Part shown: positions 1 to 8,018 of the stretch, piece by piece
Numbering within the stretch: position 1 is the first letter of the stretch
Layout: the number at the start of each line of letters is the position of its first letter
Assembly: GCF_002149965.1 (NCBI RefSeq)
Contig: NZ_MSQB01000015.1
Coordinates: 50,056 to 114,055, forward strand
Direction of reading: 5' to 3'
Source: Novosphingobium panipatense
GTDB lineage: Bacteria > Pseudomonadota > Alphaproteobacteria > Sphingomonadales > Sphingomonadaceae
DNA length: 64,000 nt
Notes under the pieces: generated by a model
What the model was told of the DNA's origin: nothing
Databases searched by the model: none
Seen by the model: the letters and a program-made list of their open reading frames with translations, nothing else
Position numbers and translations under genes: made by a program

Positions 1-16
1 CACTCAACAAAGACTC

Positions 17-53
17 GGGCCGGTGCCGCCAAAATCCGCCTATGGCGGATTTT
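17..53. repeat. GGGCCGGTGCCG-tagged hairpin repeat (family E)
   Basis: A GGGCCGGTGCCG tag (17-28) is followed by a perfect 10-bp inverted repeat, AAAATCCGCC at 31-40 and GGCGGATTTT at 44-53, with a 3-base loop. It lies immediately beyond the stop codon of the minus-strand pmbA gene. The same tag next to an AAAATnCC-type hairpin recurs at 16082-16119, 56495-56532, 57350-57385 and 57442-57480. The position at a gene end and the A/T-flanked GC stem suggest a terminator-like role, which is inference. Confidence 0.8.
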
Positions 54-1399
54 CAATCCCCAGCGACAGTCATCCCGTCCACGCGCAAGGTCGGCACGTT
101 GATCGCCCGGTGCCATTCGAGATCATTGGCGGCGGAGAGGTTCGCGAACATCGACAGGAGGTTTCCGGCCACCGTGAACTCCGCGACCGGCCCGGCAATC
201 TCGCCATTCACGATGCGGAAGCCCGAAGCGCCGCGACTGTAGTCACCGGTGACGCCGTTGACGCCGTGGCCGATCAGTTCGGTGATATAGACGCCGTCAC
301 GGATGTCCGCGATCAGTTCGGCCGGGCTCGCCGTGCCGGGCTGGAGATGCAGGTTGCCCGCCGAGACCCCCGGCGCGCCGCCGCCGCCGCGCGCGGCATG
401 GCCGGTCGGCGCCAGGCCGAGCTGGCGGGCCGAAGCGCTGTCCATCAGCCATCCGGTAAGGCGGCCGTCCTCGACCAGATTGCGCGGCAGCGTCGGCAAG
501 CCCTCTCCGTCGAACGGGCGGGAGCGCAGGCCGCGCGGCGTGTGCGGATCCTCGACCAGCACGATTCCCGGCGCGAAGACCTGGTCTTCCAGCTTGTCGA
601 GCAGGAAGCTGGAGCGTCGGGCGATGGCGCTGCCGGAAATGGCGCCGGTGAAATGGCCGATCAGCGAACCGCCCACGCGCGGATCGAAAACCACCGGCAT
701 CGGCCCGCTCGCCATGCGGCCCGGTTCGAGCCGGGCCACCGCGCGGCGCGCCGCCAGCGCGCCGATCTCGGCAGGGGGCGGCAGGTCGGCGCGGTGATGG
801 GCCGAGCGCCAGGCATAGTCGCGCTGCTTGGCCGCGCCTTCGCCGGCGACGATCGAGACGCTCAGCGAATGGCTGGTCGATCCATAGCCCCCGGCAAACC
901 CGTGGCTGGTCACCAGCGCGAAGACGCCGGTTCCGGCACTGGCCGTGGCGCCGTCGGAATTGCTGACCCGGGCCTCCGCTCGAGCGGCGTCCTCCGCCTC
1001 CAGCGCGGCGGCGCGCAGATCCTGCGGGCTCGGCTCGGCGGGATCGAGCATGTCGAGATCGGGCCAGGGGCCGCGCGTCAGCAGTTCCTGAGGCGCCAGA
1101 CCGGCGAAGGCGTCGTCCGGCGCCGCGCCTGCCATGGAGAGGGAGCGGGCCGCCAGTTCGTCCAGCGCCTGCGGGGAAAGGTCGGAGGAACCGATGCTGG
1201 CCGAACGCTTGCCCAGGAAGACCCGCAAAGAGATATGCTCGCTTTCGGAACGCTCCACGTCTTCCAGCTTGCCCAACCGCACCTGGATCCCCTCGGAAGA
1301 ACTGGCGCCGAACACCGCGTCTGCGGCGTCCGCACCGGCCTTGCGGGCACGATCGACGAGGTCCTGGGCGCGGTCGAGCGCTTCCTGGGGGCTGAGCAT
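53..1399 (-). CDS. pmbA: TldD/PmbA family protein (PmbA, TldE-type subunit)
   Basis: 448 aa. PmbA (TldE) partners TldD in a heterodimeric metalloprotease that degrades unfolded peptides and matures modified peptides such as microcins; PmbA itself carries no metal site. Family features visible here are an N-terminal helical region with many Ala, the GVNGVTGDYSRGASGF stretch near residue 400 and the C-terminal NGEIAGPV region. No HExxxH is seen, which fits PmbA rather than TldD. I chose the ATG at 1399 because GGAGA lies about 7 bases upstream; an in-frame ATG at 1426 would add nine residues. A palindromic hairpin follows the stop. tldD is not in the window. Confidence 0.92.
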   Translation of the reverse strand: MLSPQEALDRAQDLVDRARKAGADAADAVFGASSSEGIQVRLGKLEDVERSESEHISLRVFLGKRSASIGSSDLSPQALDELAARSLSMAGAAPDDAFAGLAPQELLTRGPWPDLDMLDPAEPSPQDLRAAALEAEDAARAEARVSNSDGATASAGTGVFALVTSHGFAGGYGSTSHSLSVSIVAGEGAAKQRDYAWRSAHHRADLPPPAEIGALAARRAVARLEPGRMASGPMPVVFDPRVGGSLIGHFTGAISGSAIARRSSFLLDKLEDQVFAPGIVLVEDPHTPRGLRSRPFDGEGLPTLPRNLVEDGRLTGWLMDSASARQLGLAPTGHAARGGGGAPGVSAGNLHLQPGTASPAELIADIRDGVYITELIGHGVNGVTGDYSRGASGFRIVNGEIAGPVAEFTVAGNLLSMFANLSAANDLEWHRAINVPTLRVDGMTVAGD

Positions 1400-1535
1400 C
1401 TTCGGGTCTCCACTCTTCCCCGCCATCGCGGCGCGGGGAGCGCAGCCCTAAACTTCGCGGCGCCGGAGCGCAAATCTGGCGTGCGCAAATCTCGCGTGGG
1501 ACAGCCCGGGAAAAATGCACGCTGCGAAAGGCGCT

Positions 1536-1976
1536 CTATCCAGCCAGCAGCGATAGCCCCTTGAACAGGCCGGTAATGGCAAAAGGCAATCCGATCGCCA
1601 GCAGCCACAGCAGCAGCCGGTCGCGCCGGTAAGGTGCCGCCAGCGCGGGATCGTGGGCCTGGCGGTCGTCCAGCCGGTTCCAGCGCGCCTCGAAGCGGCG
1701 GCAGGCGGGGATGATCGCAACCACCAGGATGATCAGCGCCAGATAGGGAAGCAGCGATTCGCCATGATTCTTGAGCGCGCCCACCGTCACGAAAATCTGC
1801 AGGGCGGTATAGACCAGCAGGGCATAGGCGATGTTGTCGCTCATCTTGCGGCGCCAGTCGGCCTTGATCCAGTCCTTCATCGGCCCGCCGCCAGGGGCCA
1901 CGGGCCTGTCAGGTGCTGGCCTGTCGGGGAGGCCCCGGTAGTCTGGCATCACGTCATGCTTGCCGAACCTGTCCAT
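1536..1976 (-). CDS. small hypothetical inner membrane protein
   Basis: 146 aa with three predicted membrane segments: about residues 48-66 (AYALLVYTALQIFVTVG), 73-92 (LLPYLALIILVVAII) and 122-145 (LLLWLLAIGLPFAITGLF). The N-terminal 35 residues are Pro/Asp-rich and presumably cytoplasmic. No catalytic motif or named family was recognised. The start at 1976 was chosen because the protein becomes hydrophobic and compositionally normal from there and a GGGAA sits just upstream; a longer reading frame to 2195 looks non-coding. It lies 136 bp upstream of pmbA on the same strand and could be co-transcribed with it. Confidence 0.75.
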   Translation of the reverse strand: MDRFGKHDVMPDYRGLPDRPAPDRPVAPGGGPMKDWIKADWRRKMSDNIAYALLVYTALQIFVTVGALKNHGESLLPYLALIILVVAIIPACRRFEARWNRLDDRQAHDPALAAPYRRDRLLLWLLAIGLPFAITGLFKGLSLLAG

Positions 1977-2277
1977 CGTTGTTTCCCGTCTTTGCTGCGA
2001 CTCTAATTGTGCTTCGGGTTTTCTCGCATTTGCGGGGCGTCTCGTTTCGGCGCCCTTTCTGGAATCCACTAGATCACTTGAACCTTCAAATTTCAAGTTC
2101 ACCCCATCAACCCGCAAGAATATTGCCCGGTTCCAAATGCCGGCTCCAAGGGAGCCCCAAAAGCGCCCGCAGCGCTCGATCTTGCGACGGACCATGCACG
2201 AAACCTGCCAATCGCCTCGATATCGGTCGAATTGCCGACTTGCCGAGAAACCGGCACCTGCGTAAACCGCTCTGAAG
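1977..2277. other. intergenic region between divergent genes (301 bp)
   Basis: This gap separates the minus-strand membrane protein gene from lptB on the plus strand, so it should hold promoters in both directions. It is more A/T-rich in the middle than the surrounding genes. A small inverted repeat, ACTTGAA (2076-2082) and TTCAAGT (2092-2098), is visible and could be an operator or nothing. No convincing gene, RNA or terminator was seen. Confidence 0.5.
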
Positions 2278-3075
2278 ATGACCGGAACTACCGAACTTCC
2301 CCCGCAGCCGGCCCCGATGGAACCGGCCCATCACGTACCGACCGTGGCCGAAGCCGGCGGGCTGGAGGTGATCTCGATCGCCAAGAGCTACGACAAGCGC
2401 GCGGTGCTGACCGACATCTCGCTGTCGGTCGCCAAGGGCGAAGTGCTTGGCCTGCTCGGCCCCAACGGCGCGGGCAAGACCACCTGCTTCTATTCGATCA
2501 TGGGCCTCGTCCGCCCGGATTCCGGCCGCATCCTGATGGACGGCGTCGATGTGACGCGCCTGCCGATGTACCGCCGCGCGATCCTCGGCCTCGGCTATCT
2601 GCCGCAGGAAACCTCGATCTTCCGCGGCCTCACGGTGGAACAGAACATCAGCACCGTGCTCGAACTCAACGAGCCGGACAAGCATGTGCGCGCCAGCGAA
2701 CTGGAACGCCTGCTCGACGAATTCGGCCTCACCCGCCTGCGCTCCAGCCCGGCCATGGCCCTCTCCGGCGGTGAACGCCGCCGCTGCGAAATCGCCCGCG
2801 CGCTGGCCGCCAAGCCCTCGATCATGCTGCTGGACGAACCTTTCGCCGGCATCGATCCGCTTTCGATCTCCGACATCCGCGATCTGGTGAAGGACCTCAA
2901 GACGCGCGGCATCGGCGTGCTCATCACCGACCACAACGTGCGCGAAACGCTCGACATCGTCGACCGCGCCTGCATCATCTACGGCGGCCAGGTGCTCTTC
3001 GCGGGCAGCCCGGAAGCGCTCGTCGCCGATGAGAACGTGCGCAGGCTCTACCTCGGCGAAGGCTTCACGCTGTGA
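2278..3075 (+). CDS. lptB: LPS export ABC transporter ATP-binding protein LptB
   Basis: 265 aa. LptB is the cytoplasmic ATPase of the LptB2FGC complex that extracts lipopolysaccharide from the inner membrane and drives it to the cell surface. In order: about 30 extra N-terminal residues; Walker A GPNGAGKTT near residue 61; Q-loop PQETSIFRGL; signature LSGGERRR near 163; Walker B IMLLDEPFAGID; H-loop ITDHNVRE. The PMYRRAILGLGYLPQE and GIDP stretches are typical of LptB rather than amino-acid ABC ATPases. It is followed 56 bp later by rpoN, a common alphaproteobacterial pairing, but the usual lptC-lptA genes are absent upstream. An internal ATG (MEPAHH) is an alternative start. Confidence 0.95.
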   Translation: MTGTTELPPQPAPMEPAHHVPTVAEAGGLEVISIAKSYDKRAVLTDISLSVAKGEVLGLLGPNGAGKTTCFYSIMGLVRPDSGRILMDGVDVTRLPMYRRAILGLGYLPQETSIFRGLTVEQNISTVLELNEPDKHVRASELERLLDEFGLTRLRSSPAMALSGGERRRCEIARALAAKPSIMLLDEPFAGIDPLSISDIRDLVKDLKTRGIGVLITDHNVRETLDIVDRACIIYGGQVLFAGSPEALVADENVRRLYLGEGFTL

Positions 3076-3131
3076 CGCTGGCGGCAGGCTCATGCCTGTC
3101 GAAAGGCCTTTTACCGCAGGTCCGCTAGGGC

Positions 3132-4634
3132 ATGTCGCTGGGCCCCCGCCTGGATCTCAGGCACAGGCAGACACATCGGCAGACTCTGGGCCAGTCGCTG
3201 GTCATGACGCCGCAGCTCCAGCAGGCGATCAAGCTGCTGGCGCTGTCCAATCTCGAGATCGAAACCTTCATCGGCGAATCGCTGGAAGCCAATCCCCTGC
3301 TCGACCTGGGCGGAGAGCCGCCTTCCCCTGCTTCGGACACGGTGGAGACGCCGCCGGACACGCGGCAGACCACGCTCGAAACTTCGGCGGTGGACCGGCT
3401 TATCGGCGAAGGCCGGGGCAATGACGACCGCCCGCTCGATATCGATGCATCCGCGCTCGACCGGGACCGCGACACCGGCGAATGGTCGGCGGATTTGCGC
3501 CTGGCGCCCGGTGAGGACCTGCCCGGTTTCGAGGAGCGCGGCAGCGCCGAGACCACCCTGGCCCAGCACCTGGAGGCGCAAGTGGGCGCCGCCACCGCCG
3601 ACCCCCTGATCGCCGGAATCGCGCGCTACCTGATCGGCCAACTCGACGAGGCGGGCTACCTCCCCGCCATGCTCGTCGAGATCGCCGAAGACCTCGGCGT
3701 CGAAACCGCCGAGGCCGAAGCGGCGCTGGCCGTGGTGCAGTCGCTCGACCCGACCGGCGTGGGCGCGCGCAGCCTGTCCGAATGCATCGCCCTCCAGGCG
3801 CGGGAGGCAGACCGCCTCGATCCCTGCATGGCGCGGCTGATCGAAAACCTCGACCTGCTGGCGCGCGGCGACATCGCGCGGCTGAAACGGATTTGCGGCG
3901 TGGACGACGAGGATTTCGCCGACATGCTCTCCGAACTGCGCGGCTACGATCCCAAGCCGGGCCTGCGCTTCGGCGGCGAACCGAGCGCGGCGGTGACGCC
4001 GGACATTCTCGTCTCGCCGATCGATGCGGGCTGGAGCGTGGCGATCAACCAGGCCAGCCTGCCGCGCCTGATCGTCAACCGCAGCTACTATGTCGAGATG
4101 AAGAGCAACTGCGCCGACAAGGGTTCGCGCGCCTGGCTTTCCGAAAAGCTCGCGGACGCCAACTGGCTGATCAAGGCGCTGGACCAGCGGCAGAAGACGA
4201 TCCTCAAGGTCGCCGGCGAACTGGTGAAGCAGCAGGACGCGTTCTTCCGGCACGGCGTCTCGCAGCTTCGCCCGCTGACCCTGCGCGCCGTGGCCGAGGC
4301 GATCGGCATGCACGAATCGACCGTCAGCCGCGTCACCTCGAACAAGTACCTGAGCTGTCCGCGCGGCACTTACGAGCTGAAGTTCTTCTTCACTTCGGGC
4401 GTTGCCGCCACCAGCGGCGAAGGCGCCTCTGCCGAAGCGGTGAAAGCGGCGATCCGCCAGCTCATCGATGCCGAGGATCCCAAGGCGATCCTCTCCGACG
4501 ATACCCTGGTGGACCTGCTGAAGCAGAAAGGCTTCGAACTGGCCCGGCGCACCGTGGCCAAGTACCGGAAGGCGATCGGCCTCGGCAGTTCGGTCCAGCG
4601 CCGCCGCCAGAAGGCCATTGCTGCGATGCAATAA
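3132..4634 (+). CDS. rpoN: RNA polymerase sigma-54 factor RpoN
   Basis: 500 aa. Sigma-54 directs RNA polymerase to -24/-12 promoters and needs AAA+ activators; it controls nitrogen assimilation among other pathways. The N-terminal glutamine/leucine-rich region I (QTLGQSLVMTPQLQQAIKLL) is followed by an acidic linker, the core-binding domain (roughly 110-280), a helix-turn-helix region (LRAVAEAIGMHESTVSRVTSNK) and the C-terminal RpoN box ARRTVAKYRKAI, whose common form is ARRTVAKYRE. Length fits the family. It follows lptB and may share its transcript. glnB, glnA and glnD, likely members of its wider network, are in the same window. Confidence 0.97.
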   Translation: MSLGPRLDLRHRQTHRQTLGQSLVMTPQLQQAIKLLALSNLEIETFIGESLEANPLLDLGGEPPSPASDTVETPPDTRQTTLETSAVDRLIGEGRGNDDRPLDIDASALDRDRDTGEWSADLRLAPGEDLPGFEERGSAETTLAQHLEAQVGAATADPLIAGIARYLIGQLDEAGYLPAMLVEIAEDLGVETAEAEAALAVVQSLDPTGVGARSLSECIALQAREADRLDPCMARLIENLDLLARGDIARLKRICGVDDEDFADMLSELRGYDPKPGLRFGGEPSAAVTPDILVSPIDAGWSVAINQASLPRLIVNRSYYVEMKSNCADKGSRAWLSEKLADANWLIKALDQRQKTILKVAGELVKQQDAFFRHGVSQLRPLTLRAVAEAIGMHESTVSRVTSNKYLSCPRGTYELKFFFTSGVAATSGEGASAEAVKAAIRQLIDAEDPKAILSDDTLVDLLKQKGFELARRTVAKYRKAIGLGSSVQRRRQKAIAAMQ

Positions 4635-4814
4635 GAACTAAGCATGGTGATATTGAGTATCGGCCGTTAAATACTTGTCGCCGCAAGCAGAATTATATTT
4701 GAATCGGCAGGATTCGTGTTAGCCTCCAGACCATGAAGTGCCCCGGACTTGCGACCAATCGCAAGCTTGATGACGTCGCAAGAACGCGCGGGGTACCCAT
4801 GGAAAGGATTGCCG

Positions 4815-5495
4815 ATGTCCTACGTCGATCGGAATTCCAACGGTAATCAGAAAGCCCTGACCGGCGGCATCGTCGCCCTGATCCAGGGCGGGCTCGTCAT
4901 CGCCCTCGTCAACGGTTTCGCCGTCACCCTATTCAGAAGCGAACCGCCCCGGAACCCGGAGGCAACCCAGATCCGGCTCGACCCGATCCCGGTGCCATCG
5001 CCCGAACCCAAGGTTCAGCCGGAGCACCAGACCGAGCAGCCCCTGATCACGGCTCCGGCGCCGCGCATTCCGATCCCCTCCGTCGACCCCATTCCCACCA
5101 CCACCACGATACCCACCGCCAGCCCGACATCCTACGAGGTGGGCGAGAAAGTGGCGGTCGCGCTGCCGACGCCCACCGAAACCCCAGCCCGGTTCCAGCC
5201 GCGCGGCGCCCTGCCCCGCAACGCGGCCTCCGGCTGGGTGACGACGCAGGACTATCCCACGGCGGACTTGCGCGCGGAACACCAGGGCAGCGTGCGTTTC
5301 CGGCTCGACATCGATGCGCGCGGGCGCGTCAGCCAGTGCTCCATCGCCATGTCGAGCGGCTATACCGGTCTCGACGAGGCCACCTGCAAATACGTCAGCA
5401 GGCGCGCCCGGTTCGAACCGGCCACCGATGCCGACGGCCAGGCGGTCGCCGGCAGCTACCTGGGGACGATCCGCTGGATCATCCCGCGGGACTGA
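4815..5495 (+). CDS. energy transducer TonB-like protein
   Basis: 226 aa. It has one N-terminal membrane anchor (about residues 15-40, GGIVALIQGGLVIALVNGFAV), a Pro/Thr/Glu-rich periplasmic linker (about 50-130), and a C-terminal TonB domain with GSVRFRLDIDARGRVSQCSIAMSSG-like beta strands and a DEATCKYVSRRARFEPA helix. TonB proteins couple the proton-motive force to outer membrane receptors. The ATG at 4815 has AAAGGA seven bases upstream; an upstream in-frame ATG at 4749 lacks a site. No exbB, exbD or TonB-dependent receptor is adjacent. It may be one of several TonB paralogues, which are common in sphingomonads. Confidence 0.85.
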   Translation: MSYVDRNSNGNQKALTGGIVALIQGGLVIALVNGFAVTLFRSEPPRNPEATQIRLDPIPVPSPEPKVQPEHQTEQPLITAPAPRIPIPSVDPIPTTTTIPTASPTSYEVGEKVAVALPTPTETPARFQPRGALPRNAASGWVTTQDYPTADLRAEHQGSVRFRLDIDARGRVSQCSIAMSSGYTGLDEATCKYVSRRARFEPATDADGQAVAGSYLGTIRWIIPRD

Positions 5496-5522
5496 CCTCG
5501 ACAACCCCCAGAGGTCGCCCGC

Positions 5523-5562
5523 CCGGAGCGGCACTGCTTCCGCACATTGCGTGCCGCTCCGG
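5523..5562. terminator. terminator-like hairpin after tonB-like gene
   Basis: CCGGAGCGGCAC (5523-5534) pairs perfectly with GTGCCGCTCCGG (5551-5562) across a 16-base loop, 28 bp after the TonB-like stop codon. No T-tract follows, so intrinsic termination is uncertain. Confidence 0.4.
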
Positions 5563-5606
5563 CTGATGAATTTCACGGCTCCCCGAACCGGAGGAGCCGG
5601 TGGGAG

Positions 5607-5642
5607 ATGGGCCTGCTCCGCACCCCTCGTGAGCAGGCCCAT
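5607..5642. terminator. 12-bp hairpin in the tonB-like/hypothetical intergenic gap
   Basis: ATGGGCCTGCTC (5607-5618) pairs perfectly with GAGCAGGCCCAT (5631-5642), loop 12 bases, followed by a short TTT. It lies between convergent genes and may terminate from either side. A partial class 2 palindrome (CTGAATTTGTTTCAGGGTGA) follows at 5652-5674. Confidence 0.45.
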
Positions 5643-5651
5643 TTCGGCTAT

Positions 5652-5674
5652 CTGAATTTGTTTCAGGGTGACGG
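5652..5674. repeat. partial class 2 palindromic repeat (half unit)
   Basis: The sequence CTGAATTTGTTTCAGGGTGA plus CGG matches one half of the class 2 repeat seen at 27105-27214 and around 53 kb. No partner copy is nearby. Confidence 0.6.
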
Positions 5675-5722
5675 GGTTGGGTAGATTGCGGATTAACGTC
5701 CCACTGGGCCTCAAACCAAATC

Positions 5723-5828
5723 CCGCTCAGGCTGAGCTTGTCGAAGCCCTCCCGCAACGCCAGAGCATCAGCCAACCGGCCCGTAGCGCCACGCCTCGGG
5801 GGCCTTCGACAGGCTCAGGCTGAGCGGT
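5723..5828. mobile_element. Class 1 inverted-repeat element, likely internally deleted GIY-YIG cassette
   Basis: The left end carries the class 1 palindrome (CCGCTCAGGCTGAGCTTGTC...) and the right end its inverse (CTTCGACAGGCTCAGGCTGA...). The match to the GIY-YIG cassette at 19178-19544 goes beyond the palindromes. The first 51 bases agree at 48 positions, including the unique stretch ACGCCAGAnCATCAGCC that precedes the GIY-YIG start codon. The last 44 bases (5785-5828) agree at 39 positions, including AGCGCCACGCC from the end of the nuclease gene. Only 11 bases (5774-5784) separate the two ends. This is best read as a non-autonomous, MITE-like derivative. Confidence 0.75.
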
Positions 5829-5911
5829 TGGAGAGGTCAGCTTTGAGGCGGCAAGCAGACCCGCCCCGATAGCTTCGTCATCCTTCTCAAACCGGACCGC
5901 CAATCACGCCG

Positions 5912-6961
5912 CTAAAGGTCCATCACGCTCGGCTTGCTGGAGCGTTCGATCATGCCGGTCGTGCGCTGGCCGTCCCAAGTGTAGAAGGCGTGGCTCTGCT
6001 GCACGAGCGGGAAGTCCGCCGGCCAGTCCACCGGCTTGGCGAAGCCGCCGCGCGAGCGGACATTGACGAAAGTGGTGCCGGCTATCGCCACGCGGCGGCC
6101 GTCGATCGTTTCCAGTACCAGCGAAACGTCCTCTCCGCCGGTGACGAAACGCCGCAGCCACGGCACCTGGACCGGACGCGCGGGCACCCGCTGGCCGTCG
6201 CGGTCGATGATCCAGCCCTCGGCATAGTTCGGCCCGCCATCCTCGCGCGGGGGATAGATGTTCAGGCCGAAGGCGCGGCCGTCCGGGAAGACCGCCGATT
6301 GCCAGCAATGCCCCCAGAACCCGGCGAAAGCGCGGAAGCCCGTGCGGCGGATGCGCAGCCCGTTGGCCTTGAAGGCTCTCATCTCGCCATCGACGCGCAG
6401 GGTTCCGCTGCACCGGAACAACTGTTCGTAGCGCGGGCTCATGAAACTGCCCTGCTCACCGCCCAGGGCCTCGGCCGCTTCGGGCAGGAGCGAACCAGGC
6501 ACCCAAGGCGGTGCCGCCATGTCCATCTCGACCGCGATGTCCAGATCGGTCCAGCGCGTCTCCGCAAATTCGGGATCCTCGATTAGCTGCTGCGCAGACG
6601 TCTCGGCCGCCTGCCCCTTGTAGCTGACGAGCCAGCGGCGGAATGGCTCGACGCATTCGAAGCGCACGGGCCCGGTGCCCCGCACCGTTGCCCGTCCATC
6701 CTCGCCATAAGGCGAATGCGTCTCGCCATCGCCGCGCTTCGAAAGTACGCGGCCGTCTGCGAAAGCCACGTCGAGCCAGAACTCGTGCCGGTCCCAGGCA
6801 TTGCCGACCGCCTCGACGCCGATCCGCATGGCGAAGAGGCCGTTTTCTTCCTCGATCCAGACGTTCACGGCATCGCGCAGGCCATCGTCGGGTTTTTCGG
6901 CCACGACGAATTCGCGCTCCTTCGGAACGCCGCCGGTCAGGTCGAATGCTGCGGTCGCCAT
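5912..6961 (-). CDS. conserved hypothetical protein (possibly lipocalin/DUF7064-like)
   Basis: 349 aa, soluble, no signal peptide or membrane segment. It is rich in Trp, Arg and beta-strand-like stretches (for example VRFECVEPFRRWLVSYKG and NGLRIRRTGFRAFAGFWGHCWQSAVFPDG). The pattern recalls the two-domain beta-barrel proteins of the DUF7065/DUF7064 or AttH/CrtC-like group found with lipid and xenobiotic metabolism genes. This resemblance is from memory and is weak. The start has GAGGGAGA just upstream. Neighbours are not functionally related, so no role is proposed. Confidence 0.7.
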   Translation of the reverse strand: MATAAFDLTGGVPKEREFVVAEKPDDGLRDAVNVWIEEENGLFAMRIGVEAVGNAWDRHEFWLDVAFADGRVLSKRGDGETHSPYGEDGRATVRGTGPVRFECVEPFRRWLVSYKGQAAETSAQQLIEDPEFAETRWTDLDIAVEMDMAAPPWVPGSLLPEAAEALGGEQGSFMSPRYEQLFRCSGTLRVDGEMRAFKANGLRIRRTGFRAFAGFWGHCWQSAVFPDGRAFGLNIYPPREDGGPNYAEGWIIDRDGQRVPARPVQVPWLRRFVTGGEDVSLVLETIDGRRVAIAGTTFVNVRSRGGFAKPVDWPADFPLVQQSHAFYTWDGQRTTGMIERSSKPSVMDL

Positions 6962-7080
6962 GGCTCTCCCTCTCGCCTTTGTGGGCAGGAGGCTGTCATG
7001 GTGTGGGTGTCAGGTCACGACCCGGACGTGCGCCGGGGCGATGATTTGCGGGAGGGGATTGGACGCGAGGAATCGATCCC

Positions 7081-7107
7081 GTCGTCCCGGATCAAGTCCG
7101 GGACGAC
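7081..7107. repeat. single class 3 palindrome
   Basis: GTCGTCCCGG (7081-7090) pairs with CCGGGACGAC (7098-7107) around ATCAAGT. It is one unit of the class 3 repeat, 6 bp downstream of the map stop codon, where the hairpin may end transcription. No second inverted unit is nearby. Confidence 0.8.
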
Positions 7108-7113
7108 GAGAAA

Positions 7114-7944
7114 TCAGGCGTAAGGCGGCTTGTGCAGGCCCTTGAGGCTGGTCGTGAAGATCTCGCAGCCGGTCTCGGTGATGCCGATCGAGTGTTCGAA
7201 CTGCGCCGAGAGCGACTTGTCGCGCGTCACTGCCGTCCAGCCGTCCGCCAGCAGCTTCACCGGGGGCTTGCCGAGGTTGATCATCGGTTCGATGGTCATG
7301 AACATGCCGGGCTTGAGCAGCGGGCCGGTGCCGGGGCGACCGGCATGGACCACTTCGGGCGCGTCATGGAACAGGCGGCCGAGGCCATGGCCGCAGAATT
7401 CGCGGACCACGCCGTAGCGGAACGATTCGGCATAGGCCTGGATGGCCGCGCCGATGTCGCCCACGCGATTGCCCGGCTTGGCCTGCTCGATGCCGATCAT
7501 CAGGCATTCGTACGTCACGTCCACCAGGCGGCGGGCCTTCAGCGAGACGTCTCCGGCCAGGTACATGCGGCTGGTGTCACCGTGCCAGCCGTCCAGCAGC
7601 GGGGTAACGTCGATATTGACGATATCGCCGTCCTTGATCGTCTTTTCCGACGGGATGCCATGGCAGACGACATGGTTGATCGAGATGCAGCAGGAATGCG
7701 CATAGCCCCGGTAGCCGAGCGTCGCAGGCACGGCGCCGCCGTCCAGCGTCAGTTCGCGCACCTTGTCGTCGATGGCGGCAGTGGTGACGCCGGGCTGCAC
7801 CATCGGCGCGATCTCGTCGAGGATCATGGCGGCAAGGCGTCCGGCCTTGCGCATGCCCTCGAACCCTTCCGGGCCGTGCAGCTTGATGGTGCCGTCACGC
7901 AGGACGGTTTCGCTTCCGGGTTCGACGATCTGGTATTCGGTCAT
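7114..7944 (-). CDS. map: type I methionine aminopeptidase
   Basis: 276 aa. It removes the initiator methionine from nascent proteins in the cytoplasm. Metal ligands of the pita-bread fold are visible: GDIVNIDVTPLLDGWHGDTSRM (two Asp), the His in FCGHGLGRLFHD, and Glu residues in TIEPMI and AQFEHSIGIT. The CCISINHVVCHGIP stretch is the usual substrate-pocket region. I placed the start at 7944 (MTEYQIVEPG); the frame stays open to 8217 but that part overlaps the next gene and looks non-coding. A class 3 palindrome follows the stop. Confidence 0.96.
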   Translation of the reverse strand: MTEYQIVEPGSETVLRDGTIKLHGPEGFEGMRKAGRLAAMILDEIAPMVQPGVTTAAIDDKVRELTLDGGAVPATLGYRGYAHSCCISINHVVCHGIPSEKTIKDGDIVNIDVTPLLDGWHGDTSRMYLAGDVSLKARRLVDVTYECLMIGIEQAKPGNRVGDIGAAIQAYAESFRYGVVREFCGHGLGRLFHDAPEVVHAGRPGTGPLLKPGMFMTIEPMINLGKPPVKLLADGWTAVTRDKSLSAQFEHSIGITETGCEIFTTSLKGLHKPPYA

Positions 7945-8018
7945 GGGGCCTACATAACGATTGCGCGCACAAAATGCGAGGTCGCGCGTGACCTCGCGTA
8001 ATTGCTTCTCACTACCTC

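Noticed and set aside
2107..3093. Open frame antisense to lptB, and the plus-strand frame opposite pmbA (23-1564)
   Set aside because: Both mirror well-recognised genes, lack ribosome sites and have shadow-frame composition.
5652..5674. Full class 2 cassette near 5.65 kb
   Set aside because: Only half a palindrome is present and nothing resembling a partner or GIY-YIG remnant lies next to it on that side.
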